In this document: piece by piece, positions 46,816-64,000 of the stretch | Layout: each line of letters begins with the position of its first letter | Numbering within the stretch: position 1 is the stretch's first letter | Assembly (NCBI GenBank): GCA_037975125.1 | Contig: CM075852.1 | Location: forward strand, 20,450,025 to 20,514,024 | Direction of reading: 5' to 3' | DNA length: 64,000 nucleotides | Source: Latrodectus hesperus | Taxonomy: Eukaryota > Arthropoda > Arachnida > Araneae > Theridiidae | Made by a program: the position numbers and the translations under genes | The notes under the pieces: generated by a model | What the model was told of the DNA's origin: nothing | The model's database searches: none | The model's input: only the letters and a program-made list of their open reading frames with translations

Positions 46816-49800
46816 TTCTTTTAAAGTATGCGAATAGTTTCCTGCTGATAGAAATACTGTAATATTGTAAATATTTATCGAATTGAGTTAATAATTCAAT
46901 CAAAAAACATTCAAATTTTAATTTTTATGAAATTTATTTTTAATAGATACTAAAACTAACTTTTTGATACTTTTCCCATACTCTCTTGATCTTCCAGATT
47001 AATACTTTAGAATTTTCAGTCCGTATCAATACTGCAATAATATATGGTTGCTGGAATTTTATGATTTTAAGCTATTGCTTTTGTGAAAGTTATGTGTCTA
47101 ACGACAATTATCTTGGGTGAAATGTTTTGAACATTAATACTATACCTGAAAAAATTTTTCTCAAACAAAATGATACAAAAATGATAATATGTTTTCTTGC
47201 AAATATTTAAAATGCGTTGAAGATATCGCAATGCTTAAGAATTGTTATATTGGTAACATCAGTTTATATCAGACTGATATTTATAACTAAATATCAGTTT
47301 TACGAAATAAATTATTGTTAAACAATAATCCAAAAATACTAATCCAAAAATTATTCTGATTTTATAATTCACTCCATTACATCTTGCTGAGTCATAATTA
47401 TTAAAGGGAATAGTTATCAATCTCAGTGCAATATTTTTATAGGAAGAAAATATAGTAAATGGAATAAAAAAAGAAAAAAATCTATGAAGCGTAAAATAAA
47501 AATAAAAAATCATAATTAAAACATAAAATTTCAAAATTTTAAGACGTATATTTTCAAATTTTCTGAACTCACTTACTTACGTGACATAATTGCAGAATAT
47601 TTTTGATATTAAATTTAGAAAATTGTGACAGGATTAAATTCATTATTAATAAAAAATGATCAATAACTTTAAATTAGTCGTACAATAATTTTAAATGATA
47701 CCATTATGAATGAAATTTGATATTTATTATAGAACCAAAGTATCAAACATGTTTTTAAGAATAAATTTTTGCATCTGAATAATTTCGTTTTACAATGACG
47801 TTTAAGTGGTTAAAATCTGTTGAATAATCTTTATCTTGTATTACTTATTATGTTTTCAAAATTATTCTAATATGTGATCTTTGAAAATATGTAAGTAGTT
47901 TAAATTTTTATGAATTATCTATTAATATTTCTATTTACTAAATGTAAAAACGAATTTTGTTTCATTTTTATAGATGCTATATTCATTCTTGCTGCAAATT
48001 TTATTTTTACAATAGAAAAAGAAAAAATATCAAAGCGTTGTTTCCCTTGATCAATAAAATATTTTTTTTACTTATGACAATGATTAATATTCAGACCTCA
48101 TGTAGATTATAATAGAAGGTTTAAAATGTTTTCCTGTACCACATGCCTTCTTTTTCTACTTTTAACACTTTTGTTGCAAATATACATGCTGTGTCAAATA
48201 ATAACGTACACTTAACACGTTTTTCGTTCATTTCTCAATATTTTGCATTTTTATATTTAAGGCAAGAAAACTCTAGAAGAATTGATATGCCTTTTTTTAG
48301 AAAACTAACTCAAACAATGCTAAAAATAATAATTAAATAAATTATAAGCATTACATATTAAAATAAGCTTTCAATTCACACTTCCTTGTTAAACGTAAAA
48401 ATAATACTGTAAGGGTAGCACTTTCACATGTTTTCCAACACATATATATGTAAAATTTAATTTGCCTTACTGAAAATGAGTTCAATTTTATATTACTGCA
48501 TTAATTTTTTTTCACAGTTGAAGTTATTACATTTATTTCAGAATGCAATATTAATTAGGAAAAATAATACATTTTGAAACTTCTTAAAATGTTATACTTG
48601 CTTCAGATCTGATTTTTTTACAGTCTTTAACACAAAAATAAATGAAATCGTCTTTTATTTCATAAGAATAGCCCAATATAACATTTGTTTGCAAGATAAA
48701 AATATTAAGCTATATGTGTGGGATAAGAATAAGGAGATTGAGTGGGAGAAATAAATATTATTTCAACTTTAATTCAGTTTAATTAGTCAATAAGGAACAA
48801 AATCAACATTCTTAATACAAATCTAGATATATCAATGAATTAAATACATCAGCTCGTTTGATTAAACTTACGAAGATTATTGATATGGATTACTAAGCAC
48901 AATGTTTTGTTTGTCTCAAATATTTTATTATGGAAGTGGTTTTTAAGTGATGATATTGAGAAGCTTATTTACAACTATTTTTCTATTGAATTAGTAAATT
49001 TCATGTAACAATTTGGCTTACGTCCTGAATCTTATGATTTAAGGTATCTTTTAAGAAATTGATTTTAAAACTGATTAAATGCATAGAAATACATTTAATT
49101 TCTTATACATGGAATGCATTATAAACTTAGCATTAAAAACAAATCTGTAGTGTGTGTGGAAAGAAGTTAATTAAATCCTTTTTGTTTATTTTATTCTAGA
49201 AATTTGTCAGAAAAATTATGCGCAATCTAAAGCACTAAGATAATGAAATCTTTAGAAAGAAAATATTAACAGAACCAGTTAATTTCTAAAAAAATCCAAC
49301 AAATGAATTATATTAATACAATTATTGCTATGTTTCTCTTATTGCATGTATTTCATTTATTTATATGTATATATACAATAAATATTAGTTGTGAAAATAT
49401 TGCTAGAGAATAACTGAATGCCATCAATGCATTTAAAAAAATTCATAATAACCTATTATTAAAATACTTTATAAATTTACTTGTTGGATATAAATGTTAT
49501 TTGTCATGTAAAGCATAAATATCACAACTTATCATATATTATAAACTGCTAAAAGATTTTGAGCATTATGTTCTGCATTTTTAATTTAATGACGTACTTA
49601 ATTATTTTTTATAATGTTTCTATCTAATTTGTATACATTTTCGCATAATTTAATATAAATTTAATGTTGACAAAGTACAATTTGATCAAAGTAATCATTA
49701 ATATTTTGCGCACTGATTGTAAGATATTAACGAATATACAATTGAAATAAATATCATATATTATTATAAATTATAGTAAAAAAATGGATATTATATTCTT

Positions 49801-50128
49801 CTTCTATCTTATAATGCATCAAAATTTAATAATTAAAGAAATATTAAAATTCTGAACTTATATTTTGAGGTTATATTTTGTAAATTTGTAATAATGTTTA
49901 AAAATTAATAAATTTTCATTGAATTAAGGTTAATAAAATATTATTTTTAATCATCCTGATGCTTTATTATTTTATCAATATAAGCAATCAACTTAGATAT
50001 ACGTGGACAAATATATATCTGGACAAATATGTATATATTTCTAGTAAAAATGATTAATATGATTATAAAAAATTTGAAATTTATCATGATGTCCAAGGAT
50101 AAAACTTATACAATGATATATTTCAATT
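46816..50128. other. AT-rich DNA, no genes recognised
   Basis: No gene, RNA or mobile element could be supported; only A/T runs and short low-complexity frames. Confidence 0.5.
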
Positions 50129-50599
<471 letters not shown>

Positions 50600-50860
50600 T
50601 GCATATTTTAGATGCTTGTTATTTGAATAAATATTTTATTTTTATCTAAACAAAGAAGAATTGTAAATAATTAAATTAAATAATAGCACTTTCTTCAAGA
50701 AAATTATAAATCTTGTTATCTAAATTACCTGGTTATTAGAAAACAAGTTGGATTATTAGAAACTATACCGAAACAGTTTCGATTGAAGAGCAAAAGCTAA
50801 ATTCATATTTCTTTTAAAACATACATACGTTTATTTCTACGTTTTCTTATTTAGATACAT

Positions 50861-51260
50861 TTAATTATTGAAACGTTTAGAGAATTTTTCCAGAATTTTT
50901 ACACTTACACTTTTCAGAATTTTACTCTTCTTTGCAAATACATCTTCGATATCCTGACCTACAGAAAGAAATGATCTTCTCATACGTTGTCGAAATGATA
51001 TTGCTTCATCTGGAAAAGTTTCAAGCAAAATAATTTTTTCTTCACAAATTCTAAACTGATATCTGATATCCCACTGTGAAAATACTCTCATTTTGTAATG
51101 TATAATTAGTTTTCACACGAGAAGTATCTTCTACTTCGCAATCGATTTTATAAGAAACACTCTTAAGCAATTTTTGTTAAAGCCTGGAATTTATCTTCGA
51201 CTTTAAGATATTCAATAGAATCATTTGAAAAAATGTTTTTTTTCCGTTTTAATGTTTTTT
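50861..51260 (-). pseudogene. Unidentified broken coding region
   Basis: A 76-codon frame with an ATG start (51091 to 50861) has plausible protein composition, with balanced charged and hydrophobic residues and a Lys/Phe-rich end. Just upstream on the same strand, two other frames continue a protein-like composition (blocks EYLKVEDKFQALTKIA near 51200, and CEVEDTSRVKTNYTLQNESI near 51110) before meeting stops. This pattern suggests one ancestral coding region with two frameshifts. I do not recognise the family. Chance composition remains possible. Confidence 0.25.
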
Positions 51261-51444
51261 CTGACTTTACCCGTCAATATGTTTTTTCCATCCTCAGAAT
51301 TGCTGCAAACAGATTACACTTGATATCGTCATAATATCATGATATTACTTTTCTCTAGTACAAAATATAAAGCTTTGGGTTATTAACTAGTCTCATTTAT
51401 TTTGGAACTCTCCCAGATGTTAAATGTGACATCTCTCTCTCTCT

Positions 51445-52216
<772 letters not shown>

Positions 52217-52534
52217 TATGGATAGAATGCTGTTGTTGTTGTCGTATGCCAGCCAGGCTGGTATTATGGGGTGCGCTGCTCCACTTTTTCAACTGAACCC
52301 TATTTTGGTGTGGAGTTTGACTTCTTCAGTACACACATGCCATAGGATATAAACTATAACCCGTTTATAGGGTAGGCAACCAATCACACCTCATTCATAC
52401 AAGGAAAGGACAAAGACAGGATAGATAGCGAGAGAAAGTACATCCATGCCCGAACCGGGATTCGAACCTAGGAACTCCTTATCCGCAGTCAGGCACACTG
52501 ACCACTAGACAAGTTGGGTGACTATGAATAGAAT
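52217..52534 (-). mobile_element. tRNA-derived SINE, family 1 type B tail, full-length
   Basis: The body is 52229-52522 on the minus strand. The target duplication is 12 bp with one mismatch (TATGGATAGAAT at 52217-52228, TATGAATAGAAT at 52523-52534). The tRNA-like head is complete, with an exact B box (GGTTCGAATCC on the minus strand, 52458-52468). The tail is the type B version seen at 17202, ending in (AAC)n. A small insertion (ATAAACTATAACC region near 52350) distinguishes it. Confidence 0.92.
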
Positions 52535-54913
52535 AAATCACCAGAATTACTTCACATATAAAATAAAGATCAAGAAGATGATGGAGGAGTACAGTGTAGT
52601 GAGAAGTTCGGATACAACAAATTTGTTTATACGCTTGGAGAGCACCCAAACCATATGTGCAGCTGTTAAAAAAGTTGGTAGTGACCTCCCCTAAGAAATC
52701 ACCTAAGTTTGATGACGGATGTATCACGTGCAAGCGAAAAGAACACGAAACCAGTCAACAAGTGTCTTTGCTTGAAAAGTTGTGTGCTATCATACAGAAA
52801 AATTTCCAAAGAATCATTTTCTAAAGTTTTTATATGATTTTGTGAGATAATAAAATATAAAGAATTTTGAACTGTGTGAAAACTTTTTTTATAATTTAAA
52901 AGTAAGTGAATCCATATTATTCTATTGCTTACTGCAAAAAATACCGCATATTTTGTCAAAAATGGTATTTTATGAATGAGCTGCTACTAAAAGTCTTAAC
53001 ACATGTTTGTTTTGACATATATTTTACAAAAAAATTCAGAAAAGTGCATGATTATCTTACAAAGCTCAAACCAAATGATAATGTATTCGAAAGGAGTTCT
53101 AAAGTGAAATAACTAACATCAGACCAAACAATAAGCTTTTTTAGTTCTAAATGCCACTAGATTAATAGCATATTTTAACTAATCGAAATTTTAATAGTTT
53201 TATTTATAGAAATTTTAATAATTTTAATAATTTAAATTTTCTTTGAAATTTTAAATATATATTTATTTATTATATTCTGTAATGTGCGATTTGCAAAAAG
53301 CTCTGATTCTAAGAATTCAAATATGTCAAAGAAGAGGCCGCTAATTAACGTTATACAATAGTTGTCGTATAACCAAACATTTTGATTTAAAACATTCAAA
53401 TAAGAATTTTTTCAAATTATAAGTATTTTTATGCATTTTATAAGCTTAAAAACAATTTTTGATATAGTTAAGTATTTAATTTTAATATTATACATTTTCT
53501 GCAATATGTCTCATGCAGATGTAATTACTTTGTTAAGGAAAACAAATATTATTGAAAATAGCTAGTAGAGTTTCTATATTTAAAGCTTCGATTCATATCA
53601 TTTGTGAATTAGGAACAATTTTGCATAACAACAATTAGCTTTAATTCACTAAAAATAATGTTTTAAATTCTAAGCGCATTCAATCATCCTTTTACTGGGA
53701 AGAAACAATGTTAATTATAACAATAAAAAATTAACGCCAAAATCTATGATGTGTTGAATAATGTTTAGTTAAATAAACAAAATCATTAACATAAAATAAT
53801 ATAAAAAACTTTAAAACATCTGTTCTGATAAGAAAAGCTTTGTAAAGAGGTTCTCTTAATTGCGAGATATTAAAATAAAAAATCTGTTATAAAAGAAATA
53901 TATTTCAAAAAGGTAATTTTGTAAGCCTATTAAAATCAACATTTTTCTTTTTTGTTTACTGTTAGTTCTTTAAAAATTTATGAACATGCAAATAAAGTCC
54001 TTAATTTTGTATTTATGAGATTGATGAAACAATTGCATTATATTAAGAAATATTTTATTCCATATTGTAGTTTGTTATTAAATATTTTATTGGTGTTTTA
54101 CCAAGAAGATTTGATAAAATCTGAACTGAAATAATTGCATTTTTTAAAAACTACAGAAATATTAGTGATCTATATTAAAAATATCAGGACATAAAATCCC
54201 TAAATACATGAGAGACATAGAAAGCAAAGTATTTATATTTTTTATCTTATATCGCCTAACATTTCATAATAGAATCTCAATAAAAGTCAGATAAGTTTTT
54301 CTTATATAAGTTGCATTGGAAACATAAAATTCTATAGATTAAAGTACTTACACATTCATTTTTATTTTTATGTTTGGTACAGTAATTTAATTTTTAATTT
54401 CACTAACGAATTTTAATTAATTTTAAACAGCTCCAGCAGTTTTTTTGAAATAAAGACAGAGATTTCAGATTAAATATTCATGTTAGATATTAAATTTAGG
54501 GCATTTACGCAGTGCACGCTTGAAAAATAGTTTGAAAGGCATTTTGAAGCATTAATGTTTGCTTTACTGTAATGACATGTACATTTTAAGAAAGAGTTAT
54601 TTTTTTTTAAATTTTGTACACTGTCCATGTATTTGAATTTTTTTAATAGTTAAACTAAAAATGCTTAAAATGAAATTTTTGTAAAATTCAACTTTTGTGT
54701 GAATTTTAACATTTTAGAAATTCTAAATTTAAAATTTTACAGTTTAAGAAATTTCTGCTCAGCAAAGAATTTTAATCTGACAATTATTTCCATATTTTTG
54801 GTGTATTTACCAACTATAATTTTTCTTCTCATAATTCTACTGTTGGTTTGAAGTCTTTAAAATAATTGTGCCAAACAATAAAAACTGTTGCATTAAAATG
54901 AATTTTCTCGTAA

Positions 54914-55006
<93 letters not shown>

Positions 55007-57831
55007 TTACTGGATATATGTATTTATATATATGTATACATCACTTACTGGAGTCTTAGTATATAAATGTCTATTTTATCCGCTTAAATTAGTACTTTTT
55101 CCTTACTAGACACATTTATCAATAATTTTCAGCTATATTACAATTTATAATTGACACACACAATAAAATTTTTTAAATAAATTGGAATGTATTGAGCTAA
55201 GGATTTAAAACAAGAAAGTTTATAAAATATAATCTTAAGTATTGATGATAAATGCTTGATAATATTAAATTCATGGAATATAGCCAAAAATAAATGGGTA
55301 CAATCTGCAAAGAATTTTAAATAAAATTTAAAAAAAAGAAGTCGCATTTATGTTAGTATTTTGAACTTTTCAAAAATATTGATACATTTATAGTAATATA
55401 ATATATTAGAATGTTTTGTTATAACGGATTTTAATTTAAGTAATATTTTAATGAAAATTATTCTGTGCTGTAGAAATAATTATGATATTTAACAATTAAC
55501 AACATTATATTTTATAATTAAGGGTTGATTAAGAATACCTCATAAATGATGTTATTCATGAAATCAAACTTATAATAAGGAATTCGTAATAAAAATATAT
55601 TCATCTGTGTATCAAATGGAAATGTATGTTTCTAGATGAGAAATGCCGAGTAAAGTGCTTGAAAGCAATGCAAATGAGTTTGGATGATATTTTAAAAATT
55701 GTTTTAACTCATTTCATGAAGTCATTTCTATGTTCTTCTATATATCAGAATTTTAAATTTCTTGAACCTCTCTCTCTCTCTCTGCGATTAAATTAAATAT
55801 GGAATATATAATTTTATTTGAATTCTTGATAAAAAACAGACACTTAATGTTTATATGCTTGTTTTATCCAAATATTTAAAGACTATTTCGTCAAAGATTT
55901 AACTTTACATTTCTTTAAATGCATATTGATCTGAAGACTTTATTTCTACTTATGATTTGATATGATATCTAGATTTAAATCAATTGGAATTTCACATAAG
56001 TTAAGCGCGTCTGCAGTTATAGTTAAAATCGAAATCAGACATCATAGTCTATGACAGCTGTTTTTTATCACTTCAAACGAAAACAAGCAAATAATATTTG
56101 TATTATCCAGTGATTTTGATCTTTTCCAAAAAATATTTCATTTAACAAGATTTTAAAAACGAATTTGCAATCTTTAATTTTAAAGAATCTGCTAAATCAG
56201 AATTTTAGTAACATTCACAATTAAAAAGTAATTTTTCACTCTTCTATTTTGGGAACAGTATCTTTTTACACTCAGTAGAAAAGCATTCAAATTAGTTATA
56301 TTATGTTACGAAATTATAATTAAAGTTATTTCTGTAAACTATTATTCATCATTTTTATAAATTTGTGAATTCAAAATTTACCTAATTCCCTTTTTTGACA
56401 AGTGCACTCTTTTCTGCTGACAGTTTCTCTTAATACTCTGTTTGATAAGTTCATCTTATAAAACATTAAAGAAAATTGTTAAAAATAATCTGAATTCCAA
56501 AAACATTTACAACACCTCTTTATGCTCAAATTGCACTATTTTATCTTAAAACTTTTTTTTTCTGATTTATTAAATACGTAATCCATCAAAAGCTATTTAT
56601 ATGTAAATATTTAATTTCTATGTATTTAACTGTCCACCAAACTTATTTAAAAATGAAAAGCCTTTTAAAATCGACGAATTTTCCTATGCCTAAATATTTT
56701 CCGTATTAAATGTTTGTAGTAAACATAATACTTAAAAAATAACAGATAAAAGAATTCTACAAAATAATATATTTTGTAGTTTACAAAATAATATATTTTG
56801 TAGTTTACAAAATAATATATTTTGTAAAGAATTCCTATAAATATTTCAATGCTGCAGAACTCCTTAACTTCTACTAATAGTTGTGTTGTAAACCGAATTA
56901 TAAACTTTATATGTGATAGTTTTAATTCTTTCAAGTTGAAAGTTATAGCTCCAACATGGAGGATTTTATAATTCTTTTTAATTCCTTATTAAAGTGTTAG
57001 AAAGTTTGTTTTAAATTCAAGCCACATTAATTTTTTACACTGCTTTTTGTTGAATAAAAAGCTTCATTGACAAAATTTATTCCAGGGAAGAAAAATCATA
57101 AATGGGCTTGTTAACTTTTTATTAACAATTAGTAAAAACTCTGCTTTTAAAACATGTGATAATTTCAAAAAGATTGAATGCAAAATTGCTTATAGTTATT
57201 TGAGTTATTTGTTTAGTGTTTTTGCTTAGAAAATTCTGAGGGATTATTTTGGAGAAAGTGAGATTTTTTTATCACAGCTGATGAAAAAGAGAATTGAGTT
57301 TTGGATTTTCATATGTAAAATAACCCAAAGTTCTTATAGGATCTTTATTTTTAAACTCAGTTTCGTTTATGCTAATGATAATTTCCTTTGCAGTTTGTAT
57401 TTTATAGAACGAAATTTACTGAAGAAAATTTAATTTGTGATATATTTGATCATTTAATGATTAAATTTTATTATTTTTATATTTATTTAAAACTTTTATT
57501 AATATTTTTTATTAACAATATCTTTGAAAATATCAATTTACAATTTCAAGGTTTGTGTTAGTTCATGTTTGTATGACTTTTCAAAACAAATTGTGAATAT
57601 TTAATTTTTTTAATCAAATATTCAGAATATCATACGTTTTTTCCTCGGAAATCGGAAACAATCAGGTCAGGATAGAATAGCATTATGTAGTTTTATTCAT
57701 TATATTTGTAAATTATTTTCAGTTTTTTTCCTTACATTCTCACACATAAATAGAAAAAATGTATATTTTTAATTTTTACTAATTTTAATTTTATTAAATT
57801 AAATTTTAAAATTTTAATGTATATTTTTACA
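52535..57831. other. AT-rich DNA with microsatellites
   Basis: No gene supported. It contains a (TA)n array (54915-55003, about 89 bp) with a duplicated ATCACTTACTGGA motif just after it (about 55001 and 55040), a (CT)n tract (about 55769-55782) and the 24-bp repeats listed separately. Confidence 0.55.
56758..56826. repeat. 24-bp palindromic tandem repeat, three copies
   Basis: The unit TACAAAATAATATATTTTGT plus TAGTT-type junction is repeated three times with almost no divergence. Each unit is itself nearly palindromic (ACAAAAT...ATTTTGT), so the array can extrude hairpins. Confidence 0.85.
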
Positions 57832-57833
57832 TA

Positions 57834-59450
57834 CACTCTGTCAAAAAAGTATTGGGACACAATATAAGTTCATGAAATTTTATCATAATATGTAACTTAA
57901 ATACACAAATGAAGCACAAAAAAGACGTATATGACATTTTGTTAAATTCAGATTACAGTGACTGAAACAAAACTCAAATATTAATGTAATTATTGTCATA
58001 ATTTAAAGACAAAAAATGAGCTCAAAATAGTATTGGGACACTGCCCAATAAATTAAAAAAACAGCAAAACATTTATATTTAATATCTTGTTGGACCACCT
58101 TTGTACTTTATGACCTCTAACAATCGATTTGGCATGGATTTGACCAGTTTTGTACGAAACGACCCGTCGATTTTGGCCCACTCTTCAACAATATGTTTTC
58201 TTAACTCCTGCTTGTTAGAAATGTGGTGTTCATTTAGTTTTTGCGACAAATAATCCCATACATGTTCTATGGGATTAAGGTCTGGACTCTGTGCAGGAGT
58301 TTTAATCATACCAGGACAGTGGTAAAGGGCCCATAACTTGCTAATGGCAGCAGTATGTTTTGGGTAGTTATCCTAGTACAAATTAAAATGACTTGCTATT
58401 CCCAACTTTCTCACACTTTGCTTTAAATTTTGCTTGAGAATGTCAAGATAGACATATTTATTCATTATACCATCTATGAAATCTAAGTTTCCAACACCAG
58501 AGCTTGTCATGCAGGCCCGGACTAATTGGCTGCGGCCTCCATACTTAACAGTAGGCAGCAAAGTTTTGACATGCGATTCCGTATTAGGTGTCCGCTAGAC
58601 TCTTTGCTTCCCATCTGATCCGAAAATGCTATATTTGCTTTCGTGCACGAAAGTTACATTTTCCCAAAATTCTGGTGGCTGCTTTACATACATTTTAGCA
58701 AATGCCAGTCATCCTGTCGGTTCGCTTTGGAAATGTAGGGCTTTCTTCGAGGTGCTCTACCAAGATACCTATGTTTTCTTAAAACATTTCTGACAGTTTT
58801 AGGATTTACAGATTATCGGAACATACTTTTACATCTGAGTCACTTTTACTGCGCTGGTTCTTGGATTAATGAGAACTTGTCTCACAATCCACCTTTCTTC
58901 ACGTTCAGTAAACAACCTAAGTACACCGTGATCTCTGCTTTTTTCTCAATACTATTTGTTTTCGTGAACCCGTAAATAACGTTAAAAACAGTAGACTTAC
59001 TCAACTCCAAGATTTGTCCTATACAGCAAACTGATTTTCCATTATTCCAATGGCTTATTACAAGATTTCACACATCCACAAAATCTCTTTGTTTTTCGCC
59101 ATTGCTCTACATGTAACCGATTTTATTGACAACTTATGTTGAAAAGTATTGTCTAAAAAAAGTGTGGAAGCAAATTAAATTTTATTTTGTGTGACATATT
59201 CATTGTTTTACTTGCTCATTTCAAAAGTGTCCCTATACTTTTTTGACCCTTGTTTGCCTTTAAATTATATTCAGAAAGCTATATCAAATTATAAAGCAAA
59301 AATATTAGCAAAATTTTAATTATTTTGTGTATACCAAATGTTAAAGCACCTCTTGAGTACTTTTGCTTTTGCTTTAACGTGATAAATATTTTTATAAATA
59401 GCTTTACATGTTACGCATCCCAAGTGTCCCAATACTTTTTTGACTGAATG
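57834..59450 (-). mobile_element. Tc1-like transposon with IR/DR ends
   Basis: The element is 1,617 bp between TA target dinucleotides (57832-57833 and 59451-59452). Both outer ends carry the motif AAAAAAGTATTGGGACAC (left 57843-57860, inverted at the right within 59425-59450). A second, inner copy lies about 190-220 bp inside each end: AAAATAGTATTGGGACAC at about 58024-58041, and inverted GTGTCCCTATACTTTTTTGA at about 59228-59247. Paired direct motifs within long inverted repeats are the IR/DR arrangement known from Sleeping Beauty, Minos and similar Tc1-like elements. The enclosed transposase is broken, so the copy is inactive, but its ends are well preserved. Confidence 0.88.
58079..59102 (-). 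pseudogene. Tc1-like transposase pseudogene
   Basis: The minus-strand start is ATGGCGAAAAACAAAGAG at 59102. The N-terminal helix-turn-helix is readable in a shifted frame (HWNNGKSVCCIGQILELSKS, about 58995-59060). The first catalytic block reads VTFVHESKYSIFGSDGKQR (about 58610-58660), with His in place of the catalytic Asp. The second block (DNYPKHTAA, about 58345-58375) is preceded by a TAG stop where family members usually have Gln. The C-terminal 76 codons are open (58309-58079), with SPDLNPIEHVWDYLSQKL supplying the third acidic position. Several frameshifts and stops lie between. The normal length would be about 340 residues. Inactive. Confidence 0.85.
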
Positions 59451-59452
59451 TA

Positions 59453-60431
<979 letters not shown>

Positions 60432-60743
60432 TGATGTTTTCTTTGAAGTTTAAATTTCCTGGGTTTTTTAATTTGCTTTATTTAAAGTAGTAATGTTTAA
60501 TTTTAATGTAGGTTAATAATATTAATTTTAATGCTTTTTTTCAAACTTTGTAACATTATGGTAAAGATTACCCAAACATTATCGTAATATTTAAAAAAAT
60601 TACTATAAAATAAGTCATTTTTACTCTCATTTAGATAAAAATGTATTTTTATTAAAATAAATTCAACTTCCTTAAAATACTACCCACGATGTGTAGTTCT
60701 ATACATCAGAAGTAACTTTAATATATATAATATATGTATATAG

Positions 60744-64000
<3,257 letters not shown>

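Noticed and set aside
51140..51260. Minus-strand block as a known transposase
   Set aside because: No catalytic motif or family signature could be matched; kept only as an unidentified broken frame.
56757..56830. CRISPR-like array
   Set aside because: Three contiguous palindromic repeats without spacers, in a eukaryotic context; this is a tandem repeat.

Overview
The window is AT-rich (very roughly three quarters A+T) eukaryotic nuclear DNA, mostly non-coding, with inserted mobile elements that are visibly richer in G+C than their surroundings. No bacterial-style operons, ribosomal RNA, free-standing tRNA genes or multi-exon host genes can be supported. The element mix is a Gypsy/412-type LTR retrotransposon primed by a tRNA-Leu-like primer, several Tc1-like transposons, hAT elements, LINE RNase H relics, tRNA-derived SINEs and long (TA)n arrays. 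It fits an arthropod with a large AT-rich genome; a spider is my best guess, but that is inference and not proven by any gene here.

Layout. 1-3.3 kb: a 5'-truncated LINE relic on the minus strand and a small GC-richer candidate exon. 3.3-12.6 kb: featureless AT-rich DNA. 12.6-17.5 kb: an element-dense patch with three copies of one tRNA-derived SINE family, one copy of a second SINE family, two (TA)n arrays and a Tc1-like transposase fragment. 17.5-28.6 kb: AT-rich DNA with another SINE, a hAT MITE and a strong hairpin. 28.6-36.7 kb: the core of the window. It holds a long-TIR MITE that keeps the two ends of a transposase, then a Gypsy element (5' LTR, primer-binding site, gag, pol), then a complete but decayed Tc1-like element. 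38.7-40.4 kb: an orphan LTR of the same Gypsy family in reverse orientation and another Tc1-like relic. 41.9-43.4 kb: a hAT transposase relic. 46.3-46.8 kb: a second LINE relic. 50-51.6 kb: (TA)n arrays with an inverted repeat. 52.2 kb: a fifth SINE copy. 57.8-59.5 kb: a Tc1-like element with doubled (IR/DR) ends. The rest is AT-rich DNA with microsatellites.

The Gypsy element is the only locus that still looks functional in coding terms. Gag (445 codons) and the pol frame (1,199 codons) are both open. They are joined by a canonical -1 frameshift heptamer (GGGAAAC) directly before the gag stop, followed after 7 nt by a sequence that can fold as an H-type pseudoknot. The copy nevertheless lacks a recognisable 3' LTR, so it could not complete a normal replication cycle as it stands. 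Gag carries an unusual run of heptad repeats predicted to form a long coiled coil. This frameshift signal and the gag repeat are the most interesting signals I found; I did not find a convincing new defence or metabolic system.
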